NCBI GenBank assembly: GCA_946557105.1
Contig: CAMNSZ010000001.1
Coordinates: forward strand, 186,001 to 250,000
Reading direction: 5' to 3'
DNA: 64,000 nucleotides
From: an uncultured Lachnospiraceae bacterium
GTDB taxonomy: Bacteria > Bacillota > Clostridia > Lachnospirales > Lachnospiraceae
Shown: in pieces, positions 37,222-46,491 of the stretch
Layout: each line of letters begins with the position of its first letter
Numbering within the stretch: position 1 is the stretch's first letter
Program-made: the position numbers and the translations under genes
The notes under the pieces: generated by a model
The model's database searches: none
What the model was told of the DNA's origin: nothing
What the model saw: the letters and a program-made list of their open reading frames with translations, nothing else

Positions 37222-39108
37222 ATGAAACCGACAACACAGGAAACGACCTCGTACCGATTTTTCAAATACCGGATTTCCAAAAAACTGTTACATACTATTT
37301 TATTGATTATTCTTATTCTATACGCAAATTTTGTATTTGTCTGCAATGCGGAGGGGATTCCGCTTGTGGACGGGAACAGTGGGCAAGACTTCTGGCAGTG
37401 GATTGGCACGCCGTATTTTCTCCTTTCCTACGGAACGCTCTTTCTCATATGGGGCTTTCTTTATTTCTTATTCGGAAACTTGTTTGCAGGCTTTTGTATT
37501 TTGGAAATTGTAACCTTTATTCTGGGAATTGCCAATAGAATTACCTTTCTGTCCAGACAGCAATATATTTCCGCTGCTGATTTTCAGCTCTTAGACGAGG
37601 CGGGCGATGTGCAGATTAATTTTGCATCCATATACGCCCCTTTTCAGATTATCGCATTGATAATGGGCGTTTCGGCAGGCGCCGCGCTTTTTTTCATGAA
37701 TCATAAGCATTTTTTTCACAAGAGACACTTCACGCCAAGGGCTTTGCTGGCGCGCCTTGCTTTCATGCTTATACTGGGGGCTGCATATGTATCCATATTC
37801 CGGATTCGTTCCTCTCAGGGCTGGCTGCAAAGCGCAAACGCATTTACAAAGACGGGAACCGTAGTCTGGCTGAATCAAAGCTTTTTTCAGCAATCTTCAA
37901 AAAAAGCCGCCTCCGGCGCCATCAAGGAGCTTTACAACCATTATAATAAATTGGCGACGACAGAGCTTCTTGACCGTGCGGAAAGAAAACCCAATATTAT
38001 TATAATTATGAGCGAAGCCTTTTGGGATGCGGGCAATCTGGAAGGGGTTTTAAAATTATCCTCCGACCCCATGGAAATCTATAACAGACTTGCGGCGGAA
38101 AGTATTTCAGGCTATACCGCCGTCAACACCTATGGAGGAGGCACCAACACGACGGAATTTGAGTTCCTCACCGGCTTAAGCGCCATGAGCTTTAACGGCT
38201 TATCGGATTTTTACGGCGTCCTCTACGCTAAGGAGCAGGATTCTTTTGCCTCCTACCTGCGGGAGCTGGGATACTATACCATGGCGTTGCACCCGTATAA
38301 CGGAAGCTTTTGGTGCCGTGAATCCGGTTACCCGAATATGGGCTTTAACGCTTTTTACGACAGAATGGATTTTGAGAACAGGGAAAAATATCACGGTTAC
38401 CTGTCGGACCATGCTTTAACGCAGGAAATTATTCAGCGCTTTACCGAACAAAAGCAAAAGGACAAGGAGAAACCTGTTTTTTCCTTCTCCGTATCCATCC
38501 AGAACCATGTATATGACTTGAAATATGCCGTAGAAACACCCGAAGATAAATATCGCAATAATATATCCGTCGAATACGCCGACGACGGCATAGATAAAGA
38601 CACCATGCTTGACGTAGAGGAATACATCAACGGAGTTGCCGAAACGGCCGCAGCATTAGAGGAATTAATTACCTATTTCAAAAATTATGAGGAAGATACC
38701 ATGATTGTTTTTTTCGGCGACCATGCGCCTTCCTTTGCCACTACTCTTTATAATTCCGTGGAGGGTAAGGAAAATTCTTCCCTATACCGTACTCCTTATT
38801 TAATCTGGACTAACTACGATAATGATTATCCTTCGTATGGCGATATGAACATGTCCTATTTATCATCCGTATTAATTGATTACCTAGGACTGCCAAAGCC
38901 CCGGCAATATTATGTAAACAGTTATCTGAGGGAACATTATCCTATCAACACGCGCTATGAAAGCAGTTTTTCATCCAAACGTTATATGAACGACATGCAG
39001 AACATAATGACCATAGCAAACTATATCCATAACAGCTTTCCCTCAGAAAGTCATGCTCTTCCCTTCTGGCAGGTGCCCTCACAGGAGCCTACGCAGCAAG
39101 CAGGGTAA
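37222..39108 (+). CDS. LTA-synthase-like membrane sulfatase-fold phosphoglycerol/phosphoethanolamine transferase
   Basis: The 628-residue protein has five membrane segments in the first 210 residues and an extracellular alkaline-phosphatase/sulfatase domain starting at PNIIIIMSEAFWD. The GGGTNTTEFEFLTG motif contains the threonine nucleophile that aligns with LtaS, and FFGDHAPS carries metal-binding Asp and His. It should transfer a phosphoglycerol-type head group from a lipid to an extracellular acceptor. Teichoic-acid synthesis or glycan decoration are both possible. Its 3' end overlaps that of the convergent azlD by 20 nt, with no terminator between them. Confidence 0.88.
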   Translation: MKPTTQETTSYRFFKYRISKKLLHTILLIILILYANFVFVCNAEGIPLVDGNSGQDFWQWIGTPYFLLSYGTLFLIWGFLYFLFGNLFAGFCILEIVTFILGIANRITFLSRQQYISAADFQLLDEAGDVQINFASIYAPFQIIALIMGVSAGAALFFMNHKHFFHKRHFTPRALLARLAFMLILGAAYVSIFRIRSSQGWLQSANAFTKTGTVVWLNQSFFQQSSKKAASGAIKELYNHYNKLATTELLDRAERKPNIIIIMSEAFWDAGNLEGVLKLSSDPMEIYNRLAAESISGYTAVNTYGGGTNTTEFEFLTGLSAMSFNGLSDFYGVLYAKEQDSFASYLRELGYYTMALHPYNGSFWCRESGYPNMGFNAFYDRMDFENREKYHGYLSDHALTQEIIQRFTEQKQKDKEKPVFSFSVSIQNHVYDLKYAVETPEDKYRNNISVEYADDGIDKDTMLDVEEYINGVAETAAALEELITYFKNYEEDTMIVFFGDHAPSFATTLYNSVEGKENSSLYRTPYLIWTNYDNDYPSYGDMNMSYLSSVLIDYLGLPKPRQYYVNSYLREHYPINTRYESSFSSKRYMNDMQNIMTIANYIHNSFPSESHALPFWQVPSQEPTQQAG

Positions 39109-39412
39109 GGATGATTTCCGTCAAAAACACTGCAATACATGCCGCTGCCGCTACTATGGTCAGGCTTTTTCCTCTTATCGCCAAAACAATGGACACAAGG
39201 AGGCCTGCCGCCGCAGAAATTTTGTAATCGGTGGCATAGAATATTGCCGGTATTGTCATTGCCGTGAGCACCGCATGGGGAATATAATACAAAAATGACT
39301 TTACAAAGCGGTTCTCTATCCTTCTATGCAATATTGCAAAGGGAACCGCACGGATTAAATAAGTCGAGCCCGCCAAAATTAATAAGTAGATAAAAAATTC
39401 CTTTGATTCCAT
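39089..39412 (-). CDS. azlD: AzlD-family branched-chain amino-acid exporter subunit
   Basis: The 107-residue protein has three to four membrane helices and the AzlD pattern YLIRAVPFAILHRRIENRFVKSFLYYIPHAVL-like core (IRAVPFAILHR, FLYYIPHAVLTAM). AzlD is the small partner of AzlC in export of branched-chain amino acids. The ATG shares one base with the azlC stop codon (TAATG), so the two are coupled. A longer frame upstream reads through azlC out of frame and is not real. Confidence 0.9.
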   Translation of the reverse strand: MESKEFFIYLLILAGSTYLIRAVPFAILHRRIENRFVKSFLYYIPHAVLTAMTIPAIFYATDYKISAAAGLLVSIVLAIRGKSLTIVAAAACIAVFLTEIILTLLAA

Positions 39413-40107
39413 TATGTCTCTTCCTCCTTTACAGGGAACATCACGGCCCCCAGAACCGCGGCGGATATAGCGCAGATGCTGACGGAAAGCCCTGTGGAAA
39501 TATGGCTCAGAAACGGTACGTAATAAAACAGACAGCTGAGGACAATCGCCATTATCACCACAAACATTACCGTTTTCCTTGTCCTCATCTGCGGAACCAC
39601 AATTGCCACAAACATTCCGTATATGGCAAGGCTCAACGCACTCATCAGCCTGTGCGGCAAAATATTGCCCAAAAGGGCGCCAATCAGCGTTCCGACCGTC
39701 CATCCTAAATAGGGCAGAGTAGACAGCCCTGCAAAGAAGGATCTTGTAACCGTTTCCTCCGAGCTTGCCACCGCAAATATTTCATCGGTCATCATAAAAC
39801 CCAAAAGCCAGCGATAAATCCCCCCGAACCTGCCGTCTACCTTCTGAGACAGGGAAACAGACATAAAGGAATATCGCACGTTAATGGTCAGCTGGGAAAC
39901 CAGCATTTCTATGTATTGCCCGGGATTAAGCATCACTCCGATTCCCGCAAATTGTCCTGCCGATGTGACCGTTGTCATGGATATAAGCACTGCCTGCCAC
40001 CATGACAGTCCATAAGAAACCGCCATAATCCCAAAGGTAAAGGAAACCGACAAGTACCCTAAGCCAATGGGGATTCCGAATCTTAACCCTCTCATATATG
40101 AATTCAT
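39412..40107 (-). CDS. azlC: AzlC-family branched-chain amino-acid exporter subunit
   Basis: The 231-residue protein shows the family opening GIPIGLGYLSVSFTFGIMAV, the SAGQFAGIG segment and the TDEIFAV motif near residue 115, with about seven hydrophobic segments. AzlC with AzlD exports branched-chain amino acids or analogues. GGAGG precedes the ATG. The pair forms a two-gene operon bounded upstream by the terminator of the S41 protease gene. Confidence 0.92.
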   Translation of the reverse strand: MNSYMRGLRFGIPIGLGYLSVSFTFGIMAVSYGLSWWQAVLISMTTVTSAGQFAGIGVMLNPGQYIEMLVSQLTINVRYSFMSVSLSQKVDGRFGGIYRWLLGFMMTDEIFAVASSEETVTRSFFAGLSTLPYLGWTVGTLIGALLGNILPHRLMSALSLAIYGMFVAIVVPQMRTRKTVMFVVIMAIVLSCLFYYVPFLSHISTGLSVSICAISAAVLGAVMFPVKEEET

Positions 40108-40244
40108 AATAGTTAATCCTCCGTAATTTACCGTTATTTGTTACAGCCCTTCGCAGCATGAGCAAACCGTTTAAAAAGAAATTTCCCCAATCCGGTTTCC
40201 GTCCTTTATAGACCATAAATCTTTTGTCGGTTATCTCAAACAGG

Positions 40245-40274
40245 AAAAGGACTGCTGCAATCCCTGCAGCAGTC
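40245..40274 (-). terminator. Intrinsic terminator after S41 protease gene
   Basis: GACTGCTGCA and TGCAGCAGTC form a 10-bp stem with a 5-nt loop, followed by CTTTTCC on the minus strand. It closes the ftsEX-hydrolase-protease cluster. Confidence 0.8.
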
Positions 40275-40325
40275 TTCCCCAAAATCAATATTGCCTTGCC
40301 AATGATATAATGTCCGAATCTCTCA

Positions 40326-41633
40326 TTATTTCATCATCCCACTAAGCACTTCTTTTGCCTTTTCAAGCTGGTTGTCATACTCTCCGTCCGTATTGTAATA
40401 AGTTTCCCCTTCAAATTCACATACGATATCAGGTTCTATGCCGATGCCGTGAATATTTCGCCCCTTAGGCGTAAAATAACTGCTTACAGTGACCTTCACG
40501 GCCGAGCCGTCCATAAAGGGTATAATCTGCTGAACAATGCCCTTGCCAAAGGTGGTGGTTCCTATCAGGGTACCCTTTCCGTAATCCTGAATAGCGCCCG
40601 CCAGAATTTCCGCCGCGCTTGCGGAGTTCATATCCACCAGTACCACCATGGGAATATCAATTTCCCGTTTTCCATCGCTCTTATACTCAACACGGTTTCC
40701 GTCCTTATCCTCCGTGTAAACCACCAGTCCGTCCGGCAGCAGCATCTCCGAAATATCCACCACCGAGGCGAGTCCGCCACCCGGATTTGCACGCAAATCC
40801 AGTATAAGCCCCTTCATTTGAGAGCCTCGCAGGGTTGCAAGGGCATCCGCAAACTGATCTGCGGTTATATCGTCAAATTCCACAATCTGTATATACCCCA
40901 TTTCGTCGTCCAACATTTGATACTTTACCGTAGGACTGATAACCTTCTGCCTTGTAGCTGTCACTTCCAGATAATCACTTACGCCCTCTCGGATAATAGT
41001 CATCGTAACCTCCGTTCCCTCTTCTCCTCTTATATAGGAAACGGCTTCCGTCAGAGACATGCCATAAGTAGAAATATCCCCTATCTTGTATAACAAATCA
41101 TTCGCCCTCAGCCCTGCCGCTTCGGCGGGAGTACCCGCAATAACGCCGCTTATTTTCGGCAGGGAGCTTTTTTTGTCCATACTTACATACGCGCCGATGC
41201 CATAATAAATTCCTGACATCTGACTCATTAAATCCTCAAGCTCGGCTGCGGTATAATATTCCGAATACGGATCCTCAAGCGCCTCCAACAGCCCCTTATA
41301 GAGACCATCCTGCAGCTTTTCATCCGTCAAGCCCTCCAAATAAAAGTATTGGTCGATTGTCGACTCCAACACCTGCAGCTTCCTGACCGTCTGCGTATTA
41401 ATCGCAGAATCCTCCGAAAGCTCCAAGGCGGAGGCATTCTTTCCGGTTTTTCGGGAGCCTGCAATCTTTGCCGCCCCAAAAGTAATCAATTCAATAATAA
41501 TTGCAATAAGCAATCCCAGAAAAATACCACGCCAAAGCATTTTTCGCTTTTCGTTATCCTTGGGCGCTGCTTCCTGAGCGTTCTGCATCCCTCCCAAGGA
41601 GCCTAAATCAAAATAACGATTTTCGTCTTCCAT
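40326..41633 (-). CDS. S41 family carboxyl-terminal processing protease (CtpA/CtpB-like)
   Basis: The 435-residue protein has an N-terminal membrane anchor (about residues 30-50), a PDZ domain (IYYGIGAYVSM to GLRANDLLYKIG) and the S41 catalytic region with serine in NSASAAEILAG and lysine in TTTFGKGIVQ. Such proteases cut exported substrates outside the membrane. It follows the LytM coiled-coil gene and ftsEX, as ctpB follows ftsEX in B. subtilis, so a role in controlling cell-wall hydrolysis is likely. Confidence 0.92.
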   Translation of the reverse strand: MEDENRYFDLGSLGGMQNAQEAAPKDNEKRKMLWRGIFLGLLIAIIIELITFGAAKIAGSRKTGKNASALELSEDSAINTQTVRKLQVLESTIDQYFYLEGLTDEKLQDGLYKGLLEALEDPYSEYYTAAELEDLMSQMSGIYYGIGAYVSMDKKSSLPKISGVIAGTPAEAAGLRANDLLYKIGDISTYGMSLTEAVSYIRGEEGTEVTMTIIREGVSDYLEVTATRQKVISPTVKYQMLDDEMGYIQIVEFDDITADQFADALATLRGSQMKGLILDLRANPGGGLASVVDISEMLLPDGLVVYTEDKDGNRVEYKSDGKREIDIPMVVLVDMNSASAAEILAGAIQDYGKGTLIGTTTFGKGIVQQIIPFMDGSAVKVTVSSYFTPKGRNIHGIGIEPDIVCEFEGETYYNTDGEYDNQLEKAKEVLSGMMK

Positions 41634-41719
41634 CTCTCTATGCTGTCAAACAGCTCTCCTTCCATAAAAGTTTGCACACTACAATCCTGTCGCAAACTCC
41701 TCTCCCCACCATTTTATCT

Positions 41720-42943
41720 TTATTTGGATATATAATTCCACGGAGACACATAAGCGCCATCCTTCCGGACACTAAAATGCAGGTGATTACCCGTAGAACG
41801 TCCCGTAGTTCCCACTGCGGCAATTGTCTCTCCTCTCACCACAATGTCATCTTTTTTTACATACAATGCAGACGCATGCATATAAATCGTATATAATCCG
41901 CTGCCGTGGTCTATCATCACATAATTTCCCATGGTTGCGCTATAGGTGGCCGCAACCACAATCCCGTCATAAGCAGCATAGATAGCCGTTCCCTTTGGCG
42001 AGGCAAAATCCACGCCATTATGAAATTGCTCTACTCCTAATGTCGGATGAATCCTCATTCCATATTCATCCGAAATTCTGGTGTAGGATGCTAACGGAAA
42101 CTTAAACGCGCCTCCGTCATAGGATAAAACCACACCGCTGCTTGCAATGATTTTTTTCTTTTCCTCGGCAATAGCCGCCTCCAAGGCTTCGATTTCCGCA
42201 TCCTGAGCGGCAATTTCTTCCTCATACTCCTTAATAGCCTGTTCCTTATTATTTATATCCGATTCATAGGCTATTATATCCTGCTGTTTTTGCGCAATCA
42301 GCTGTTCAAGATTATCCTGTTCTATCTCTACATTAGCCTTGGCCTGATCCAAGAGCTGCTTTTCCAGCTCAAGCTCCTGCTTACAAAGCTCAATCAGCTG
42401 ACGGTTCTCCTTAAACTGGTTCCATTTTTCCTTATCATAAGTGACCACCCGCTCCATGAAATCCGCACGATTCAAAAAATCCCCGAAGCCCTTTGCCTGC
42501 CAAAGCAGCTCCTCCATATAGACATCCTTCTGCTCATACATTAATTTTATGCGCGCAATCATGGATTCTTTCTGATTGTCTTCTTTATCCAGAGCTGCTG
42601 CCAGCTCCTCCTGTGTCTTTGCAATCTCCGTTTCCTTAACGCTAATCTGTGCCTTAAGCGCCGTAATGTTTTCTTCTATCTGAGTCAGATTTGCGTCCAG
42701 CTGTGCAACATAGCTCTTCAGATTCTTTTTTTGGGCTTCCAGCTCCTTCTTAATCTGCTGCAAATTACTCAGATTGTTTTTCAGATTCTCTTTCTCTTTT
42801 TCCGCCTGCGAGATCTGCTGTTCCTTCTCCTTAATACTATCGGAGGTTATAGAAGACATATTGGTGGCAAACGCCTCCATCCTAAACGTAAGCAATGCCC
42901 CTGCGCATATTATTACACAAACAAATATTCCTAATTTCTTCAT
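41720..42943 (-). CDS. Secreted coiled-coil M23 (LytM) peptidoglycan hydrolase
   Basis: The 407-residue protein has a signal peptide ending near MEAFA, a long coiled coil (about residues 35-265, rich in Glu, Lys, Gln) and a C-terminal LytM domain. The zinc motifs are intact: HNGVD (HxxxD) and HLHFS (HxH), with YMHAS between. It is therefore likely an active endopeptidase, unlike E. coli EnvC, which shares the architecture but is inactive. It is encoded directly after ftsEX on the same strand, so FtsEX probably activates it at the division site or side wall. Confidence 0.92.
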   Translation of the reverse strand: MKKLGIFVCVIICAGALLTFRMEAFATNMSSITSDSIKEKEQQISQAEKEKENLKNNLSNLQQIKKELEAQKKNLKSYVAQLDANLTQIEENITALKAQISVKETEIAKTQEELAAALDKEDNQKESMIARIKLMYEQKDVYMEELLWQAKGFGDFLNRADFMERVVTYDKEKWNQFKENRQLIELCKQELELEKQLLDQAKANVEIEQDNLEQLIAQKQQDIIAYESDINNKEQAIKEYEEEIAAQDAEIEALEAAIAEEKKKIIASSGVVLSYDGGAFKFPLASYTRISDEYGMRIHPTLGVEQFHNGVDFASPKGTAIYAAYDGIVVAATYSATMGNYVMIDHGSGLYTIYMHASALYVKKDDIVVRGETIAAVGTTGRSTGNHLHFSVRKDGAYVSPWNYISK

Positions 42944-43013
42944 ATTATTCCTTTATGTCAGAGCAGCTTATTGCAACGGCGACCTATAAGCCCTGACTCT
43001 GATTTGTAACGCC

Positions 43014-43949
43014 CTAAACATGTAAATGCTTGCGGACCGTAGTCACGCTTCCCAGAAAACCGATTCCCACTCCCAGCAACAGCAGTACGGGCGTCAGGAA
43101 ACCGAAGACCTGATCCACCGTTAGGAAGTTAAGAAAGGTACTCAAAACCGAAAATCTTTCTATAATATAATTTAAAGTGTAATTATACAGGCTGTAAATA
43201 AGAGCCAAAGGAAGACCCGCGCCCAAAATACCAATCAACATACCCTCCAATACGAAAGGCGCCCGCACAAAAAAGTCTGTAGCCCCGATGTATTTCATGA
43301 TATTAATTTCCTCCTTACGCACGGATATACCTATGGCCACAGTATTGCTAATCAGGAAAATACTGACGGCAAGCAGAATGATGATAATACCCATTGAAAC
43401 ATAGGCAATCAACAGGTTCACCCCGCTTAAGGTATTTGCCGTAAGCTCCGAATAATTCACCTTACGCACCTCGGGAATGGACAGCAGCCATGTCACTAAT
43501 GCATCCTGCATGGATACGTCGCTTAAATAAGCCTCATATGTATGCTCTCCCTCCAAAGGATTCTCAGGAAAGCCATCCGCATAGTTCGGTCCAAAATAAT
43601 CCGGCCCAAAGGTAGCCCATGCTTCGTCGTCAGAAATAAAAATAACTTCCGACACCTCAATGCGAGCCCCAATCTGCTGCCCTATTTCATACAAACGTTC
43701 ATCGGTGGGGAACATTCCCTCTTCATGACTTTCACATTCGTCCTTAGGGTCATGAAAGAATACCGTCACAGACACCCCTTCCTCCGCAGTCATAACAATA
43801 TTTTGGAAGTTAGCCACAATAGCATAAAAAAGCCCAAACAAAAACAGACAGGCTGAAATAGTCGCAACGGATGCAAGAGAATACCATTTATTACGGAAAA
43901 TATTAACTACTCCCTGTCTGATAGTATAAAATAACGTACTAATCTTCAT
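43014..43949 (-). CDS. ftsX: Cell-division permease FtsX
   Basis: The protein (about 311 residues) has an N-terminal helix, a large extracellular loop (about residues 55-170) and three C-terminal helices, the layout of FtsX. The family motif NIMKYIGATDFFVRAPFVLEGMLIG is present. FtsX works with FtsE to pass a conformational signal to extracellular hydrolases. The ATG at 43949 overlaps the ftsE end by 11 nt and begins MKISTLFYTIRQG, typical for FtsX; the longer frame to 43982 lacks a better start signal. Confidence 0.93.
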   Translation of the reverse strand: MKISTLFYTIRQGVVNIFRNKWYSLASVATISACLFLFGLFYAIVANFQNIVMTAEEGVSVTVFFHDPKDECESHEEGMFPTDERLYEIGQQIGARIEVSEVIFISDDEAWATFGPDYFGPNYADGFPENPLEGEHTYEAYLSDVSMQDALVTWLLSIPEVRKVNYSELTANTLSGVNLLIAYVSMGIIIILLAVSIFLISNTVAIGISVRKEEINIMKYIGATDFFVRAPFVLEGMLIGILGAGLPLALIYSLYNYTLNYIIERFSVLSTFLNFLTVDQVFGFLTPVLLLLGVGIGFLGSVTTVRKHLHV

Positions 43950-44685
43950 CAATATAACCGCCCTTCTCTTCGTCGCTGACAATTACGCCCTTTTTCATAG
44001 TAACAACGCGCTTCTGCATGGAATTCACAATTTCTCTGTTATGGGTTACCACTACAACGGTAGTGCCCCCCTCGTTTATCTCCTCCAAAAGCTTCATGAT
44101 TTCCCATGAATTCTTTGGGTCCAAATTACCCGTAGGCTCGTCCGCAAGCAGTATGGACGGATTATTCACCAGCGCTCTGGCAAGTGCGACCCTCTGCTGC
44201 TCTCCGCCGGAAAGCTGCTTTGTCTTCGCTTTATATTTACCCGCAAGGCCTACCGTCGCCAAAATAGCCGGAACATTCCTGCGTATCTCGCTCACCGGCG
44301 TCTCAATGATCCTCTGGGCAAACGCTACGTTTTCATACACATTTCTGTCCTTCAGCAGACGGAAATCCTGAAACACCACGCCCAAATTCCGGCGGTACTT
44401 AGGTATTTGTCTGTGCTTGAGCTTTGTCATATCATGTCCCATAACATAAACACTGCCGCTGGTAGCAGTAAGCTCCCGCAGCAGAAGTTTAATCAGAGTT
44501 GATTTGCCGGAGCCGCTGTCACCCACAATAAATACGAACTCCCCCTGCTTTATGTTCAGAGAAATACCATTTAGGGCAGGCGCTCCCGTAGAATAGGATT
44601 TACTTACGTTATCCAGAACGATAATCCCTTTGTCATCTATCATCTGCTGCCGTTTTTTTCTCAAATATTCTTTCTTTTTCGCCAT
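43939..44685 (-). CDS. ftsE: Cell-division ATP-binding protein FtsE
   Basis: The ABC ATPase shows Walker A GDSGSGKST (about residues 55-63), signature LSGGEQQRVALARAL and Walker B ILLADEPTGNLD. The N-terminal extension (MAKKKEYLRKKRQQMI) is basic and longer than usual. FtsE drives FtsX. The start at 44685 has AGGTGG 7 nt upstream; the frame can be extended to 44718 without a site. Confidence 0.94.
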   Translation of the reverse strand: MAKKKEYLRKKRQQMIDDKGIIVLDNVSKSYSTGAPALNGISLNIKQGEFVFIVGDSGSGKSTLIKLLLRELTATSGSVYVMGHDMTKLKHRQIPKYRRNLGVVFQDFRLLKDRNVYENVAFAQRIIETPVSEIRRNVPAILATVGLAGKYKAKTKQLSGGEQQRVALARALVNNPSILLADEPTGNLDPKNSWEIMKLLEEINEGGTTVVVVTHNREIVNSMQKRVVTMKKGVIVSDEEKGGYIDED

Positions 44686-44787
44686 GTACAAACCACCTAT
44701 CTCCAGTATACCATCCACATTCTACCATAAAGACCTCTCCTGCCTTCTGTCCGGCATATCAGTCCATAAAAGTAGTTTCCCGACACA

Positions 44788-45873
44788 CTAGTACTCTAAA
44801 TTCTCCATATATTTCATGTATTTAACCACCATAAGGGCTATTTTAAAGGTAATCGCATCCTCAAACACGCGCAAATCAAGACCCGTACTCTTCTGGAGCT
44901 TATCAAGACGATAAACAAGAGTATTTCGGTGGATAAACAGCTGCCTTGAGGTTTCGGACACGTTCAGGCTGTTTTCAAAAAACTTATAAATGGTTGTAAG
45001 GGTCTCCTCGTCAAAATCGTCGGGACTCTTCCCCCCGAAAATTTCTTTGATAAACATCTTACACAAAGGTATCGGCAGCTGGTAAATCAGTCGTCCAATG
45101 CCAAGCTCGCTGTAGGCTATGATATTTCTTTCATTAAAGAAAATCTTACCTACATCCAACGCCATCTTTGCTTCCTTATAGGAACGGCTCACCTCTTTGA
45201 TCTCATGGACCACCGTGCCATACGCAATACGAATCCCCTTGATGCCTTCCTTCTGTAAAAAGGCGTCAACTCCCCTTGCAGTCCTCTCCAGCTCCCGGCT
45301 TGTATCCGCCTCCGTCAAATCCTTGACAATCACAACATTGCTCTCGTCAACGGCGGTGATAAAGTCTCTGCTGCTGCTACCGAAATGAGTCCTTGTAAGC
45401 TCCAGCACGTTATTGTCCTTGCCGTTTCCCGACTCCACAAGCATAACTACTCTGGATACATCTGTCGGAATATGCAGCTTCTTGGAGCGGCTGTAAATAT
45501 CCACCAACAGCAGATTATCCAGCAGAAGGTTTTTAATAAAGTTATCCTTATCAAAACGCTCCTTGTAAGCCACCAGCAGATTCTGTATCTGAAAGGCCAC
45601 CATTTTGCCTATTACATAGACGTCCTCGCCCGTTCCCCCGGCAATAAGGATATACTCCAGCTGCTGTTCATCATAAATCTTAAAATATTGATATCCCTGA
45701 ATCTCTTGAGAATCTGCCCAAGACGCGGCAAATTCTACGGTTGCCTTTGAACAGTTCCCCATGTCGGTGGTAGAGGCAACCTCCTTGCCGTCCGCGTCCA
45801 TCACACACAGCTCTACTCTTGCAATTCCTTTTAAGCCTTCAATAGTATTTTGCAAAATTTGATTTGATATCAT
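44788..45873 (-). CDS. PucR/CdaR-type transcriptional regulator
   Basis: The 361-residue protein has a C-terminal PucR-type helix-turn-helix (NVSETSRQLFIHRNTLVYRLDKLQ, about residues 305-330) and an N-terminal sensory half opening with RVELCVMDADGKEVAST. Such regulators often control purine, sugar-diacid or amino-acid use, but no obvious target operon is adjacent. AAGGAG precedes the ATG. It lies upstream of ftsE on the same strand with a 100-nt gap, so co-transcription is possible but not evident. The inducer is unknown. Confidence 0.85.
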   Translation of the reverse strand: MISNQILQNTIEGLKGIARVELCVMDADGKEVASTTDMGNCSKATVEFAASWADSQEIQGYQYFKIYDEQQLEYILIAGGTGEDVYVIGKMVAFQIQNLLVAYKERFDKDNFIKNLLLDNLLLVDIYSRSKKLHIPTDVSRVVMLVESGNGKDNNVLELTRTHFGSSSRDFITAVDESNVVIVKDLTEADTSRELERTARGVDAFLQKEGIKGIRIAYGTVVHEIKEVSRSYKEAKMALDVGKIFFNERNIIAYSELGIGRLIYQLPIPLCKMFIKEIFGGKSPDDFDEETLTTIYKFFENSLNVSETSRQLFIHRNTLVYRLDKLQKSTGLDLRVFEDAITFKIALMVVKYMKYMENLEY

Positions 45874-46065
45874 ATATTCCCGCTCCTTCGGCTAAACATC
45901 AACTGTAAAACCCTTCCTATTCCGTATACACAGGCGACAACAACGCCATTTCACCATATAATACAAATGTACAAAAAAAAACATAAAAAAGCAATAGGAG
46001 TTTATGCACTTTTTCTTATTTTTTCATAAAAAACACGCTAACGGCATAATTTCCCAAATATTACA

Positions 46066-46103
46066 AAAAGGCTGTCCGGCAGCTTATGCCCCGACAGCCT
46101 TTT
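46066..46103 (-). terminator. Intrinsic terminator after YjfB-like gene
   Basis: AAAAGGCTGTC and GACAGCCTTTT form an 11-bp stem with a GC-rich 16-nt loop and TTTTT on the minus strand. Confidence 0.88.
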
Positions 46104-46120
46104 CAAGTCCTGATATCCGA

Positions 46121-46312
46121 CTAGATTCTTATGTCCAGATTAGCACCCACACCCGGATTCACACTCCGCTCCATAGCAGCAGCGTCTATCATCTGAACCA
46201 TTCCTGCCCCTAAGGCTTCATTGGTATCCAGCGTCTTGCTCAGAACGGCAGTTCCGACCTTAGACTGAATGGACGCAGTCGCCAAAGCTGTTGATAAGCC
46301 TGCAATATCCAT
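46121..46312 (-). CDS. YjfB-like putative motility protein
   Basis: The 63-residue protein (DIAGLSTALATASIQSKVGTA, LSKTLDTNEALGAGMVQMID) matches the small YjfB family annotated as putative motility proteins in Firmicutes. No membrane segment is present. The ATG at 46312 has AAAGGAGG 7-8 nt upstream, so the longer frame to 46378 is rejected. It is a single-gene unit closed by a strong terminator. The flagellar genes elsewhere in the window agree with a motile cell. Molecular role unknown. Confidence 0.8.
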   Translation of the reverse strand: MDIAGLSTALATASIQSKVGTAVLSKTLDTNEALGAGMVQMIDAAAMERSVNPGVGANLDIRI

Positions 46313-46491
46313 ATCCGCTCCTCCTTTCGCCAAGCCCTTACCTTCCATGCCGATAATTGCTTTTGCTGACTTTTTCACAAGAACAAAATCCTTGTGCTTT
46401 TGCTCTTTTTTATATTATAACATTCTTCCCTGCAATATTCCAGTAGTAAGCTGTAAATATTTTCAGACTTCGCATCAAAGCCTGCCGTCTG

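Noticed and set aside
39926..40288. A 120-codon minus-strand frame overlapping the start of azlC
   Set aside because: Most of it reads azlC out of frame and its start lies next to the terminator stem of the S41 protease gene; no family features.
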